Of a stretch of DNA of 64,000 nt, positions 8,556 through 16,328 are shown one piece after another (the first letter of the stretch is position 1; every line of letters begins with the position of its first letter). The notes under the pieces were generated by a model. The model made no database searches. It was not told where the DNA came from and was given only the letters and a program-made list of their open reading frames with translations. A program made the translations under genes and the position numbers. Source of the DNA: Rhodospirillaceae bacterium (GTDB lineage: Bacteria; Pseudomonadota; Alphaproteobacteria; Rhodospirillales; Rhodospirillaceae); the NCBI GenBank assembly GCA_040219235.1, contig JAVJSV010000004.1, positions 62,001 through 126,000 on the forward strand, given 5' to 3'.

Positions 8556-9407
8556 TTAGCCTGACACCGCAGCGTACGCCATTCGGATGGCTGTCAGCAC
8601 CAGAAAACCAGAAAAGAGAAACCGCAGAGATTTCTCGGTCAGCGCATGCGCCAGACGGCTTCCAAGGGGAGCGGTTAGGACAGTGGTTGCCGTTATGAAT
8701 GCTAGCCCTAGTATATTGACGTATCCGATAGAGCCGAGCGGCAGGCCCGCAAGACCCCACCCTCCGATAATGTACCCCGCGGCAGCTGGGATAGAGATGA
8801 TGAGCCCAAATGCGGCTGACGTTGCGACGGCCCGGTGCATCGGGTAACGGGCAGCATTTAGGATCGGAACGGATAGCGTTCCACCGCCAATTCCCATCAG
8901 CGCCGAGAAAGCACCGACCATGGCCGAGACAACAGATGCGGCAGGTTTGTATATCCAGAGCCCTGAAAGAGTGTTGTCATCGCCGTATTGGGGCATTGAT
9001 CGGTCACGAAACGCGATATCGAGGGCCACACATAAAGCAACAAAAGCGAAGACAAGTGCGAGTATTGTTCCGCTGAGTAGTCGCGTTGCCAGTATGGTTC
9101 CCAATAACACGCCAATAACCAAGCCTGGTGCCCATGATTTGAAAAGAGGCCAATCCACGGCCCCCTTTCTGTGATGGGCCCGCACTGAGGCAAGGGACGT
9201 TGGCACAATCGTAGCTAAGGATGTACCGATCGCCACATGAAGCCTAACATCCATGGGGACATCGAGCGTTCCGAGCACCGTGAACAGCACGGGTACAATA
9301 ATGATACCGCCGCCGACGCCTAAAAGCCCGGCAAGAATACCCGCTATAGCGCCCGTTGCTAGAAGGCTCAGTATGAGAGGGTATGCCGTAATCAGAGAGT
9401 CTATCAA
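8556..9407 (-). CDS. Sulfite exporter TauE/SafE family membrane protein
   Basis: 283 residues with about eight hydrophobic segments arranged as two repeats. The repeat motifs are G-x-L-A-G-L-L-G-V-G-G-G in the N-half and S-A-L-M-G-I-G-G-G in the C-half. Both are diagnostic of TauE/SafE (DUF81) permeases, which export sulfite, sulfoacetate or related organic anions. Substrate cannot be read from sequence. It ends 10 bp from the HIG1 gene in convergent orientation. Confidence 0.9.
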   Translation of the reverse strand: MIDSLITAYPLILSLLATGAIAGILAGLLGVGGGIIIVPVLFTVLGTLDVPMDVRLHVAIGTSLATIVPTSLASVRAHHRKGAVDWPLFKSWAPGLVIGVLLGTILATRLLSGTILALVFAFVALCVALDIAFRDRSMPQYGDDNTLSGLWIYKPAASVVSAMVGAFSALMGIGGGTLSVPILNAARYPMHRAVATSAAFGLIISIPAAAGYIIGGWGLAGLPLGSIGYVNILGLAFITATTVLTAPLGSRLAHALTEKSLRFLFSGFLVLTAIRMAYAAVSG

Positions 9408-9447
9408 AAGGCCAGAGTCCTGTCGTAATTAGAGAGGTCTGACCTAA

Positions 9448-10299
9448 CTAGAACGTCGGCCGCTCTGGTCGGTAGGTCACCTTGTGGGTTTTTTCAAAGG
9501 CAGAGATTTGATCGATCAAATCTTTTCTACGATTGCGCGCGGCACCAACTTGCGCCGGCGTGATCGGCGTCGACTCAAATGAGTTGTCGTTTACCATAAC
9601 CTGAATTCTTTGGAGAAACTCGCTCATTGTTAAAGCCTCAATGATGTCTGCTGCGAGGCCGAGGAAGTAGCTATGGCGAACCGGTTTTTTGGGATTCACA
9701 TGATAAGCTGAAACGGCAAAAGACCCTGTTTTTCCGTTTTTACGTTCGAGCACTGCAGCTCTGTAGTATGTAGGAAATGAGGAAAAAACGAAGGCCGTCT
9801 GGCTATCATGTTCGACAACCAGATCGTCCAACGCGCCGACAATATTACTTGAGGCTTCATTGATTATATCTTGGCTGACATCTCCGCCATGGGCCAGCAT
9901 TTCAATCTCATCAATGACCTCAACGTTTTCTCCGCCACTCGAAAATATGGGTTCGCCATCCAAGTGGATAGAGATCCATAAGGCCGAATTATAGTTGGAT
10001 TCATAACTTGACTGTCCCCGCATCCAACGGCTTTCCCAATCCATATCTTTGGCGTCATGAACAATGTTCGGATCACGCCGGAACTGGTCAATAACCATAC
10101 CTGCGAGCCGTAATGTGGCGGGCATGTTTTGCCCCCGCAGCACACAGCTATAGGTTTTATCTTTTAATTTAAGCGGGAGGATGATCCGGTTTGACCGAAT
10201 TTCCAGGACCTTTTCTTCTTTGGCTCCGTCACCCAATTCATCAAACCGATGAACGGTCGATTTTTCACGGTACAGAGTGAGATTAGCTATTTCTTTCAT
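9448..10299 (-). CDS. Hypothetical protein, unrecognised family
   Basis: I do not recognise this protein. It has 283 residues from the ATG at 10299; a TTG at 10320 would add 7 residues. It is soluble, mixed charge, without signal peptide or membrane helix. The N-half is beta-rich (I-I-L-P-L-K-L-K-D-K-T-Y-S). The middle holds an acidic helix after G-G-E-N-V-E-V-I-D-E-I-E. The C-terminus has a basic helical stretch (A-R-N-R-R-K-D-L-I-D-Q-I). It lies 40 bp downstream of tauE's start on the same strand, but the gap suggests independent expression. Normal codon use and length support a real gene. Confidence 0.7.
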   Translation of the reverse strand: MKEIANLTLYREKSTVHRFDELGDGAKEEKVLEIRSNRIILPLKLKDKTYSCVLRGQNMPATLRLAGMVIDQFRRDPNIVHDAKDMDWESRWMRGQSSYESNYNSALWISIHLDGEPIFSSGGENVEVIDEIEMLAHGGDVSQDIINEASSNIVGALDDLVVEHDSQTAFVFSSFPTYYRAAVLERKNGKTGSFAVSAYHVNPKKPVRHSYFLGLAADIIEALTMSEFLQRIQVMVNDNSFESTPITPAQVGAARNRRKDLIDQISAFEKTHKVTYRPERPTF

Positions 10300-10428
10300 A
10301 ACGAATGACGCAGAGACCAATTGTGAGGTGCCAAAGAAGGGCCTGAGATAACGCAGGCTAGTTTATTGTAAATCGGGCTGTGACAAACAACAAGGGAAGT
10401 CCCGATCAAGCTCGAAGAGGAGGGTGAT

Positions 10429-10453
10429 AATAAGAACGGAAAATATTCTTATT
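10429..10453. repeat. Perfect 8-bp inverted repeat between hypothetical gene and amidohydrolase
   Basis: AATAAGAA (10429-10436) and TTCTTATT (10446-10453) are perfect complements with a 9-bp spacer, 40 bp past the stop of the amidohydrolase gene. The arms are AT-rich and no T-run follows, so it resembles a regulator site at least as much as a terminator. Confidence 0.4.
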
Positions 10454-10492
10454 CTGTAGATACTTAGGGGCGTGCCTCTTGTGGTGGCATGT

Positions 10493-11401
10493 TCACTCAG
10501 CACTTAATCGATGATAGGCAAGTCCGGGCCGCGCTTGTGCACCAAATTCTTCAATCTGTTCGAGAAAAAGGCTCAGATCAGCCATCAGTTTAGCAAATCC
10601 CGGCCGCCGGGTTAAGGATCGCTCATCCACATAAAGTGCTCTGTTTATTTCGATTTGGAGCGCGTGGACGCCATTTTCGGGGTCGCCGTAACTTTGTGTC
10701 GTGAACCCGCCAGCATATGGGTTGTTGCGGATTACGGAATATCCAAGGCTGCCGAAAACACGTTCCGCTTCCTCGGTCACCAGCGAGGAGCACGACAGTC
10801 CATTTCGATCTCCTAGGACAATATCCACGGACTTGTTCATTTTATCTTTGCTATGGGGCAAACCGGCTGAGGGCATGGAATGGCAATCCAACAAAATACA
10901 GTAGCCAAACTGATCCCTGGCGGCGTTGACGAGACGGCGTAATGCGTTGTGATAGGGTTTATAAAGCCTGTTAATGCGCTCGTCTGCATCTGCCCACGTC
11001 AACTTTCTCGCATAGATTTCTTTTTGATTTGCAACGATCCGGGCAATTGTCCCAAGCCCAGCAGTAACCCTCGGTGATGTCGTATTTGCGAAGTCTGGCA
11101 GAGGATCAGAAAACATCTCTTGGTCGAGTTCATAGGGTTCACGATTCAAGTCCAGGTAGGCCCTTGGGTACAAGGCTCTGATTAGCGGAATCCCCATCGT
11201 TTTTGCTGCTGAGAACAATTCATCAACGTAACAGTCCTCTGAGCGTCTTAATGCGGCTTTGCTCAAAGCGCTGGCATCTATGAGATCGGCTGGATAATGC
11301 GCGCCCGAATGAGGAGAGGACAGAACCAGCGGTGTTGTGAGTTCCGTCGGTTCAACCACTTCAATGGGTTCAGCCATATCTGTAATCTTACTCATACGCA
11401 T
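10493..11401 (-). CDS. N-formylglutamate amidohydrolase
   Basis: 302 residues of the FGase family (HutG type II). It has the N-terminal L-V-L-S-S-P-H-S-G-A-H-Y-P metal-site motif, D-C-Y-V-D-E-L-F, and a D-L-N-R-E-P-Y-E-L motif near residue 79. A central L-L-D-C-H-S-M-P supplies further metal ligands. The family hydrolyses N-formyl-L-glutamate to formate and glutamate, the last step of one histidine degradation route. No other hut genes are nearby, so the enzyme may serve a different N-acyl amino acid. Confidence 0.88.
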   Translation of the reverse strand: MRMSKITDMAEPIEVVEPTELTTPLVLSSPHSGAHYPADLIDASALSKAALRRSEDCYVDELFSAAKTMGIPLIRALYPRAYLDLNREPYELDQEMFSDPLPDFANTTSPRVTAGLGTIARIVANQKEIYARKLTWADADERINRLYKPYHNALRRLVNAARDQFGYCILLDCHSMPSAGLPHSKDKMNKSVDIVLGDRNGLSCSSLVTEEAERVFGSLGYSVIRNNPYAGGFTTQSYGDPENGVHALQIEINRALYVDERSLTRRPGFAKLMADLSLFLEQIEEFGAQARPGLAYHRLSAE

Positions 11402-11584
11402 ACTTTCTTTAGGGGCAGCTCTGACTTCGCCTTCTTCTTAGCCCAATAGAGGCAGACTCAGGCATACTCCTTATAGCTCCAGCATACCTCAAACCAATCG
11501 ATCTGAAACACTTGCAATAAGTGCAATCTCCACCTAAAAGACGGGGATACGCCTCGGGGTCAACCCCAGGTAAAATGAATTCAT

Positions 11585-11659
11585 GGACGCGTAGCTCAGC
11601 GGGAGAGCACCTCGTTGACATCGAGGGGGTCACTGGTTCAATCCCAGTCGTGTCCACCA
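11585..11659 (+). tRNA. tRNA-Val (anticodon GAC), CCA encoded
   Basis: A cloverleaf can be drawn by eye. The acceptor GGACGCG pairs with CGTGTCC with one G-T wobble. The D arm has GCTC and AGCGGGAGAGC. The anticodon stem CCTCG/CGAGG (11610-11626) encloses loop TTGACAT, with anticodon GAC at 11617-11619. The T arm contains GGTTCAATCC, and an encoded CCA ends at 11659. A TAAAAT -10-like box lies at 11571-11576, and a GGGG-TCAA-CCCC hairpin sits at 11556-11567. A short T-rich stretch follows. Confidence 0.95.
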
Positions 11660-11813
11660 TTTTCCTCCCACAGTTCCTATATTTTACCCCTCTACCTGAA
11701 GGCATCGGGATGTAGACCTGATATCTTTGACGGATAGATACCTTTGATTATTAATCGAAGGCCAATAACCTGTGCCGTTGCATAGTCGGTGCTGAGCAAA
11801 AGGATATCAAGCT

Positions 11814-12854
11814 TTGGAAAAAAATCGGCAATGGCTGCTTGCACGCCACCCAGAACCTGAAGAAGTCATTGGCTTTAAGCACTTTGAATTTACGGAAAAC
11901 GCTATACCGGACCCAGGCGTTGGTGAGATTGTCTTAAAAACCATTGCTCTTGGAACGTCACCAGCTCAGAGGTCGTATATTTCCAAAGGGCTCAGCATGC
12001 ATGATAAAATTGCTATTGGTGATGTCATGCGGGGCAGGGGCGTGTGCGTTGTAACCAAGACACGCCATTCTGCATATTCCGAAGGTGACATTGTGATCGC
12101 TTCTCCGGGATGGCAGAATTATTCGTTACAGAGTCCCGCGCTCCAGAATCCAAACGTTCTTAGTCTTCAATCTGTTCCTCATCCGGTTAGCCCCTTAACA
12201 ACACTGCTCGGGGTTTTGGGCAGCGCGGGTGCGACAGCCTATTTTGGTCTTGTCGATGTTGGCGCTGTAAAACCAGGTGACACCGTTGTTGTCTCTGCCG
12301 CAGCTGGCGGCGTTGGGTCTGTTGTGGGCCAGATTGCCCGTATTGCCGGGTGCCGTGTTATTGGCATTGCAGGTGGGGCTGAAAAGTGCGCCTGGCTTAC
12401 GGATGAGCTCGGGTATCATGCGAGTATAGATTATAAAAACGAGGACGTTGGCGAGCGGCTTGATAATCTGTGTCCAGATGGCGTCGATGTCTTTTTTGAT
12501 AATGTTGGTGGAGAACTATTGGATACGGTTTTGGCGCGGATCGCTCTGAACGCCCGCATCGTCATCTGTGGTTTTATCTCAACCGATTATCGCGATGACC
12601 TGAACCAAGGGCCAAGAAACTATAAAAATCTTGTGCGTAAACGCGCGCGCATGGAGGGGTTCTTTATCTTCGATTACCGCCATCGGTTTGCTGAGGCAGA
12701 AGGCCGCCTTAGACAATGGTATCGGGATGGCTTTTTGGTGAACTCGGAGGACGTTGATGACGGGCTTGAGAAAATGCCGGGCACCTTGGGTAGCCTGTTC
12801 ACCGGAGGAAATAGGGGCATAAAGCTGTGCCGTGTGGCTCCAGATCCGGTTTAA
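11814..12854 (+). CDS. NADP-dependent zinc-free medium-chain oxidoreductase (PTGR/CurA-like)
   Basis: 346 residues. The zinc-independent MDR pattern is clear: an N-terminal GroES-like domain with G-x-x-x-R-G-x-G-V, then a Rossmann domain with A-A-A-G-G-V-G-S-V-V-G-Q-I-A near residue 163. The end matches the leukotriene B4 12-hydroxydehydrogenase/CurA group (F-I-F-D-Y-x-x-R-F ... L-x-x-W-Y-R-x-G). These enzymes reduce alpha,beta-unsaturated ketones with NADPH. A TTG start is chosen because AAAGGA lies 9 bases upstream. Its stop overlaps the convergent binding-protein gene by 4 bp. Confidence 0.88.
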   Translation: MEKNRQWLLARHPEPEEVIGFKHFEFTENAIPDPGVGEIVLKTIALGTSPAQRSYISKGLSMHDKIAIGDVMRGRGVCVVTKTRHSAYSEGDIVIASPGWQNYSLQSPALQNPNVLSLQSVPHPVSPLTTLLGVLGSAGATAYFGLVDVGAVKPGDTVVVSAAAGGVGSVVGQIARIAGCRVIGIAGGAEKCAWLTDELGYHASIDYKNEDVGERLDNLCPDGVDVFFDNVGGELLDTVLARIALNARIVICGFISTDYRDDLNQGPRNYKNLVRKRARMEGFFIFDYRHRFAEAEGRLRQWYRDGFLVNSEDVDDGLEKMPGTLGSLFTGGNRGIKLCRVAPDPV

Positions 12855-14377
12855 TTGTCCTCCGCGAACGTTATGGTTTCGTAATTTATTTTACCTTTGT
12901 TGGGTGCGTACCCGGTAACGCGTGGCCCCACCCCATCCAGCAGTGGAATTTCGTGCAGCATCAGGGCTGTTGCCTGATCATGATAAAAGCCTAGAACATC
13001 GCGGGTGAGGCGTATTCTTTCGTCTAGGTCTGGGGTTTCCATAGCGGCTTTCATGGTAGGCATAATCCGCTCATCGCAGTACCAGGGCGACGGCCAGAGG
13101 CAAGAATGAAGACGGAGTGTTCTGAGCGGTTCAAATGTCGGCCACGCCCCAAATACCTGACTGAAGCCATCCCCCTTCCATTGCCCTTGCAAGATAATAC
13201 GGACCATCTGGGACGTTGGAATTGAGATAATGTTGAGGGTGACGCCAACGTCGGCGAGGTTGGCTGCAACCAATTGATAAATGGCACTGTCCGAAGCGTT
13301 GGACCCGATGATCACTTCGATATCAAGTTTAAACCCGGCCTCATAACCGGCTTCTTTCAGAAGGGCGCGAGCTCTGTCAGGATCATAAGGATAAGGCTTT
13401 AAGTTTGGATCGTATCCCAAAAGGCCCCGCACGGCCCCTTGCGTTGCCGGTTGGCTCATCCCCGAGAGCAGAATTTCCGTGATGGCATTTTTATTCACTG
13501 CGTAATTCAGTGCGCGGCGCACGCGAATATCATTTGCGGGCCGTCCGTCTTGAACCACAAAAGCAATGCTGATGACATCAATAGGATTGCGCTGGTGCAT
13601 GTAGCCGCCAGCACGCGTAATCAACGGTATGTCGTCAGGCCCCATGCCAATCGCAATATCTATACCCCCCGTAACAATGGCCTGGAGTCTGCTGGTTGAT
13701 TCCGGCAAGTGCAAAACCTCCATCTTTTCGATTACCGGTTTTCGCCAGGAATACGGATTGGTTTCATAGGACACACGGCCCTGGCGCCAGGCGGTTATTG
13801 CAAAGGGTCCACTGCCGATGGGGTCACGCGCAAAAGCGTCGGGGCCGAGTGTCTCCCAATGATCTGGCTCGACGATATATAAAGCGGCAAGCAGCCGCGG
13901 CAAAATCGCTGTCGGCGCGGAGGTCGTGACAGCCAGCGTGTAGGCATCAAGTGCTTGTGCACCGGCAATGATATCAAGGTCACGCGCGACGCTAGATGTT
14001 TGTCCATGTGGAGTCTTCAGATAGTCGAATGAGCTTACAACATCGGCTGCCGTAAACGGCCTGCCATTAGAAAATGCCGCATCCGACCGCAGTTCAAAGT
14101 GCCATGTTGTGGGGGTGATCTGCTGCCAGGATTTTGCGAGCTCGCCTACGAGAGTGCCATCTTCTTGAAAGGTAGTGAGGGTTTCAAAGGTTGGCGACCA
14201 TGTGTAAGTCGAGAACACACTTACGGACCGATGTGGGTCCCCATCACTGGCTGGAAAGGCGACCACACCAACCCGTAACGGTTCTTGAGCACTCAAAGCC
14301 AGAGGGTAAAGGGCACAGGCAAGTGCAACGGCCAGTAAGCGAACATGTATGGTGAATATCATTCGGCGCAATTTCAT
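12851..14377 (-). CDS. Peptide/nickel-type ABC transporter substrate-binding protein (SBP family 5)
   Basis: 508 residues with a Sec signal peptide (basic M-K-L-R-R-M, hydrophobic core, cleavage after A-L-S-A). The DppA/OppA fold shows W-H-F-E-L-R-x-x-A-x-F-S-N-G-x-P-F-T-A-A-D-V-V near residue 93, and D-P-D-R-A-R-A-L-L-K-E-A-G-Y in lobe II. It should bind an oligopeptide or similar ligand in the periplasm. No permease or ATPase genes adjoin it, so it is an orphan receptor that must share a transporter or act alone. Strand and overlap place it convergent with the oxidoreductase. Confidence 0.88.
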   Translation of the reverse strand: MKLRRMIFTIHVRLLAVALACALYPLALSAQEPLRVGVVAFPASDGDPHRSVSVFSTYTWSPTFETLTTFQEDGTLVGELAKSWQQITPTTWHFELRSDAAFSNGRPFTAADVVSSFDYLKTPHGQTSSVARDLDIIAGAQALDAYTLAVTTSAPTAILPRLLAALYIVEPDHWETLGPDAFARDPIGSGPFAITAWRQGRVSYETNPYSWRKPVIEKMEVLHLPESTSRLQAIVTGGIDIAIGMGPDDIPLITRAGGYMHQRNPIDVISIAFVVQDGRPANDIRVRRALNYAVNKNAITEILLSGMSQPATQGAVRGLLGYDPNLKPYPYDPDRARALLKEAGYEAGFKLDIEVIIGSNASDSAIYQLVAANLADVGVTLNIISIPTSQMVRIILQGQWKGDGFSQVFGAWPTFEPLRTLRLHSCLWPSPWYCDERIMPTMKAAMETPDLDERIRLTRDVLGFYHDQATALMLHEIPLLDGVGPRVTGYAPNKGKINYETITFAEDN

Positions 14378-14406
14378 CTCTTTTGACTGAAAAGCATAAA
14401 GACATT

Positions 14407-14422
14407 GGCTTTGTTCAAAGCC
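14407..14422. repeat. Perfect 7-bp inverted repeat upstream of the binding-protein gene
   Basis: GGCTTTG and CAAAGCC are separated by only TT, 30 bp upstream of the minus-strand binding-protein start. An outer GACAT (14401-14405) and ATGTC (14429-14433) add symmetry. It is a candidate operator or cruciform; function is unknown. Confidence 0.4.
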
Positions 14423-14521
14423 GTTTTGATGTCATGATACCTTTCAACAGACAAATTGGAAATGTGGACAAAGACGTGTGGTGTCAGGCTGTCCCGGTTT
14501 TCCAGGCGTTGGGGGATTAAG

Positions 14522-14872
14522 ATGCTTAAGAAATTAGGTGTAATTTTGGTGCTGGCGTTGTCCGCTTCTCAGGCGCAGGCTTTTTGCATCGTAAATCGAA
14601 GTTCGGAGACCGTCGCCTTTACCAGAGGTGGCCCTTTTGCGGGTATGGAAACATTATACGCCGGGACCATAAAACCAGGTGTACAACGTTGTACCTTGAT
14701 CACCGCCAGAGCAGATGGAACATACCCTGTATCTGTTTACACAGTTACGAAGCGCGGCAACTGCGCGGTTGTTCGGGGTTGCTCATACGATTCTCAAGCT
14801 GAACAGGTCTTTTTCCAAGGTGCGGGAACAGCAAGTTGCCCTGTCGCGTTTCAGGACAATTCTTGTAGCTGA
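14522..14872 (+). CDS. Small secreted cysteine-rich hypothetical protein
   Basis: 116 residues from the ATG at 14522, which directly starts a classic signal peptide (M-L-K-K-L, hydrophobic core, A-Q-A cleavage). An upstream in-frame TTG would bury the signal and is not chosen. The mature part of about 97 residues has seven cysteines, suggesting disulfides, and no known motif. A G-rich sequence precedes the start. It lies 60 bp before the DUF1838 gene on the same strand and is likely cotranscribed with it. Confidence 0.68.
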   Translation: MLKKLGVILVLALSASQAQAFCIVNRSSETVAFTRGGPFAGMETLYAGTIKPGVQRCTLITARADGTYPVSVYTVTKRGNCAVVRGCSYDSQAEQVFFQGAGTASCPVAFQDNSCS

Positions 14873-14932
14873 TCCGTAAACGCAATGTTTGCTGCAGTCA
14901 TTTAGAAATTTTAGTTAAGTAGAGGTGTCGTT

Positions 14933-15844
14933 ATGGTTTTATCAGTGAATGGTCTGTCGTCGTTATCCAGACGGAATATTTTAGCAGGGGTAGCTGGTGT
15001 TGCTGCGACACACGTCGCACTACAGAGTCGGACGGGCCAAGCGGCGGGGAATTTCGATCCTAAAGACCCAGTACAGGTGCTACGTACCCTACACCGCATG
15101 CGCGGCAGTGAAGATGGACGCATTGCCATGGGCTGGCTCAAGGGCCAGCGCTTCGGTGTGGTCGATGCGGAAATCGTACCCTTGATGGGCATGGTAACAG
15201 GCACATTCGCGCGTCATAAAGTCTTGGAAGATGGTTCGATTGAACTGACCAGTTTTGAACTGGCTTTTTATACGGATTTCGAAACGGGCAAACTTATTGA
15301 TACGCTTAAAATTCCCTACACGGGCAAAACCGTTGAAGTGCCTAAACTGAAGCTCGGCCCAAGCAAGTCTGTCGTGAAGCCGGAGTTTTATTCGTTAAGG
15401 GAAGTCGGCGGCGAAACCCAGCGCACCGCTTCCGACGATGCCATGCGGCCTACGGGGTCCATGCGATTTGAGCATTGGCTTGGCCCGGTGACGGTTAAAG
15501 ATGGTCATGTCTGGATTACAGAGGCGTCCAGCGCGAAAGTTGTCCCTGCAGACCCGCAAGCCAGCAGTGTCATTTATAGCGAAGCTGTAACCTACAAAGG
15601 CAATGAAGCTGACGTGAACAATCCAGACCTGCCGACGCTTGACTCCACATTAAGTTACACCGGAATCACAAGTTGGCGTCCCTGGATGGAAATGGGAGAT
15701 CACCCAGGCCACACCACGTCTCATGCGCTCGGAAGTAAGTCATACGATCTGGATGGTTTACCCGATGACTATCGTGAGATGGCTGAAAAGCACTATCCTG
15801 AAGCTATTGTCAATCCCGGCGCGATTCTTGATCAGTTAGGATAA
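14933..15844 (+). CDS. DUF1838 family protein with Tat signal
   Basis: 303 residues. The N-terminus S-S-L-S-R-R-N-I-L-A-G-V-A-G is a twin-arginine signal, so export in folded form is expected. The body matches my memory of DUF1838: R-G-S-x-D-G-R near residue 60, G-W-L-K-G-Q-R-F-G-V-V-D, and P-Y-T-G-K-T-V-E-V-P. The molecular function of the family is not established. It is flanked by two small secreted proteins, one cooriented and one convergent, which may form an envelope-related trio. Confidence 0.8.
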   Translation: MVLSVNGLSSLSRRNILAGVAGVAATHVALQSRTGQAAGNFDPKDPVQVLRTLHRMRGSEDGRIAMGWLKGQRFGVVDAEIVPLMGMVTGTFARHKVLEDGSIELTSFELAFYTDFETGKLIDTLKIPYTGKTVEVPKLKLGPSKSVVKPEFYSLREVGGETQRTASDDAMRPTGSMRFEHWLGPVTVKDGHVWITEASSAKVVPADPQASSVIYSEAVTYKGNEADVNNPDLPTLDSTLSYTGITSWRPWMEMGDHPGHTTSHALGSKSYDLDGLPDDYREMAEKHYPEAIVNPGAILDQLG

Positions 15845-15867
15845 GCACGCAACGTCGCGAAGATGGA

Positions 15868-16278
15868 TCACCTGTTTTTCAAGTCACAAACTTGATTGCG
15901 GACTTCGACAGTGATCGTGCGGCGCTCGCAGATGCTAACGTCTTCGGTGCAGATCACACCTTTAGCGTTAGAAATCGTTAGCCGTCCGTTGTCGATGCCC
16001 CAATCAACAAGGTAATCGCAACCGGGTAAATTTATCGGGAATTTATAGGTGAGATCACCATCAATTCCGATGTCACGCTCCATGAGTTGCCAGCTGTAGT
16101 CTCTAAAGACGTAGGAAAAATCCATCGTCACTGTTTCGTTGCGATAGTTTTGCACCAGCATCACGGCTTTATCTTCGCTTTGCGCGTAAGTTGATTGAGT
16201 TGGTAACGCACTGAAAAAGAGCATCACCGCAACAGTCGATGCTGAGGGCTTTAAAGCAGTATTCGCGACAGAAGGCAT
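15868..16278 (-). CDS. Small secreted hypothetical protein
   Basis: 136 residues beginning with a signal peptide (hydrophobic stretch about 14-28, cleavage near T-Y-A-Q-S). The mature domain is about 100 residues, beta-rich, with four cysteines that could form two disulfides. I recognise no family. It lies just downstream of parE on the same strand (45 bp), separated by an inverted repeat, and converges with the DUF1838 gene (23 bp gap). Confidence 0.65.
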   Translation of the reverse strand: MPSVANTALKPSASTVAVMLFFSALPTQSTYAQSEDKAVMLVQNYRNETVTMDFSYVFRDYSWQLMERDIGIDGDLTYKFPINLPGCDYLVDWGIDNGRLTISNAKGVICTEDVSICERRTITVEVRNQVCDLKNR

Positions 16279-16296
16279 ATTGCCACCTCTTTAAGT

Positions 16297-16328
16297 TGTA
16301 AGCACGCGGGGGCCGACTCATGCTTACA
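16297..16328. repeat. Perfect 8-bp inverted repeat across the parE stop
   Basis: TGTAAGCA (16297-16304) and TGCTTACA (16321-16328) enclose 16 bases with a G5/C-rich core. The repeat overlaps the parE stop codon (16324-16326). In parE mRNA it would form a stem-loop right at the end of translation. No U-run follows. Confidence 0.4.

Noticed and set aside
11409-11705. Minus-strand open frame of 98 codons across the tRNA-Val
   Set aside because: It runs antisense through the tRNA and contains the recurring sequence that tRNA genes give when translated. No ribosome site is visible.
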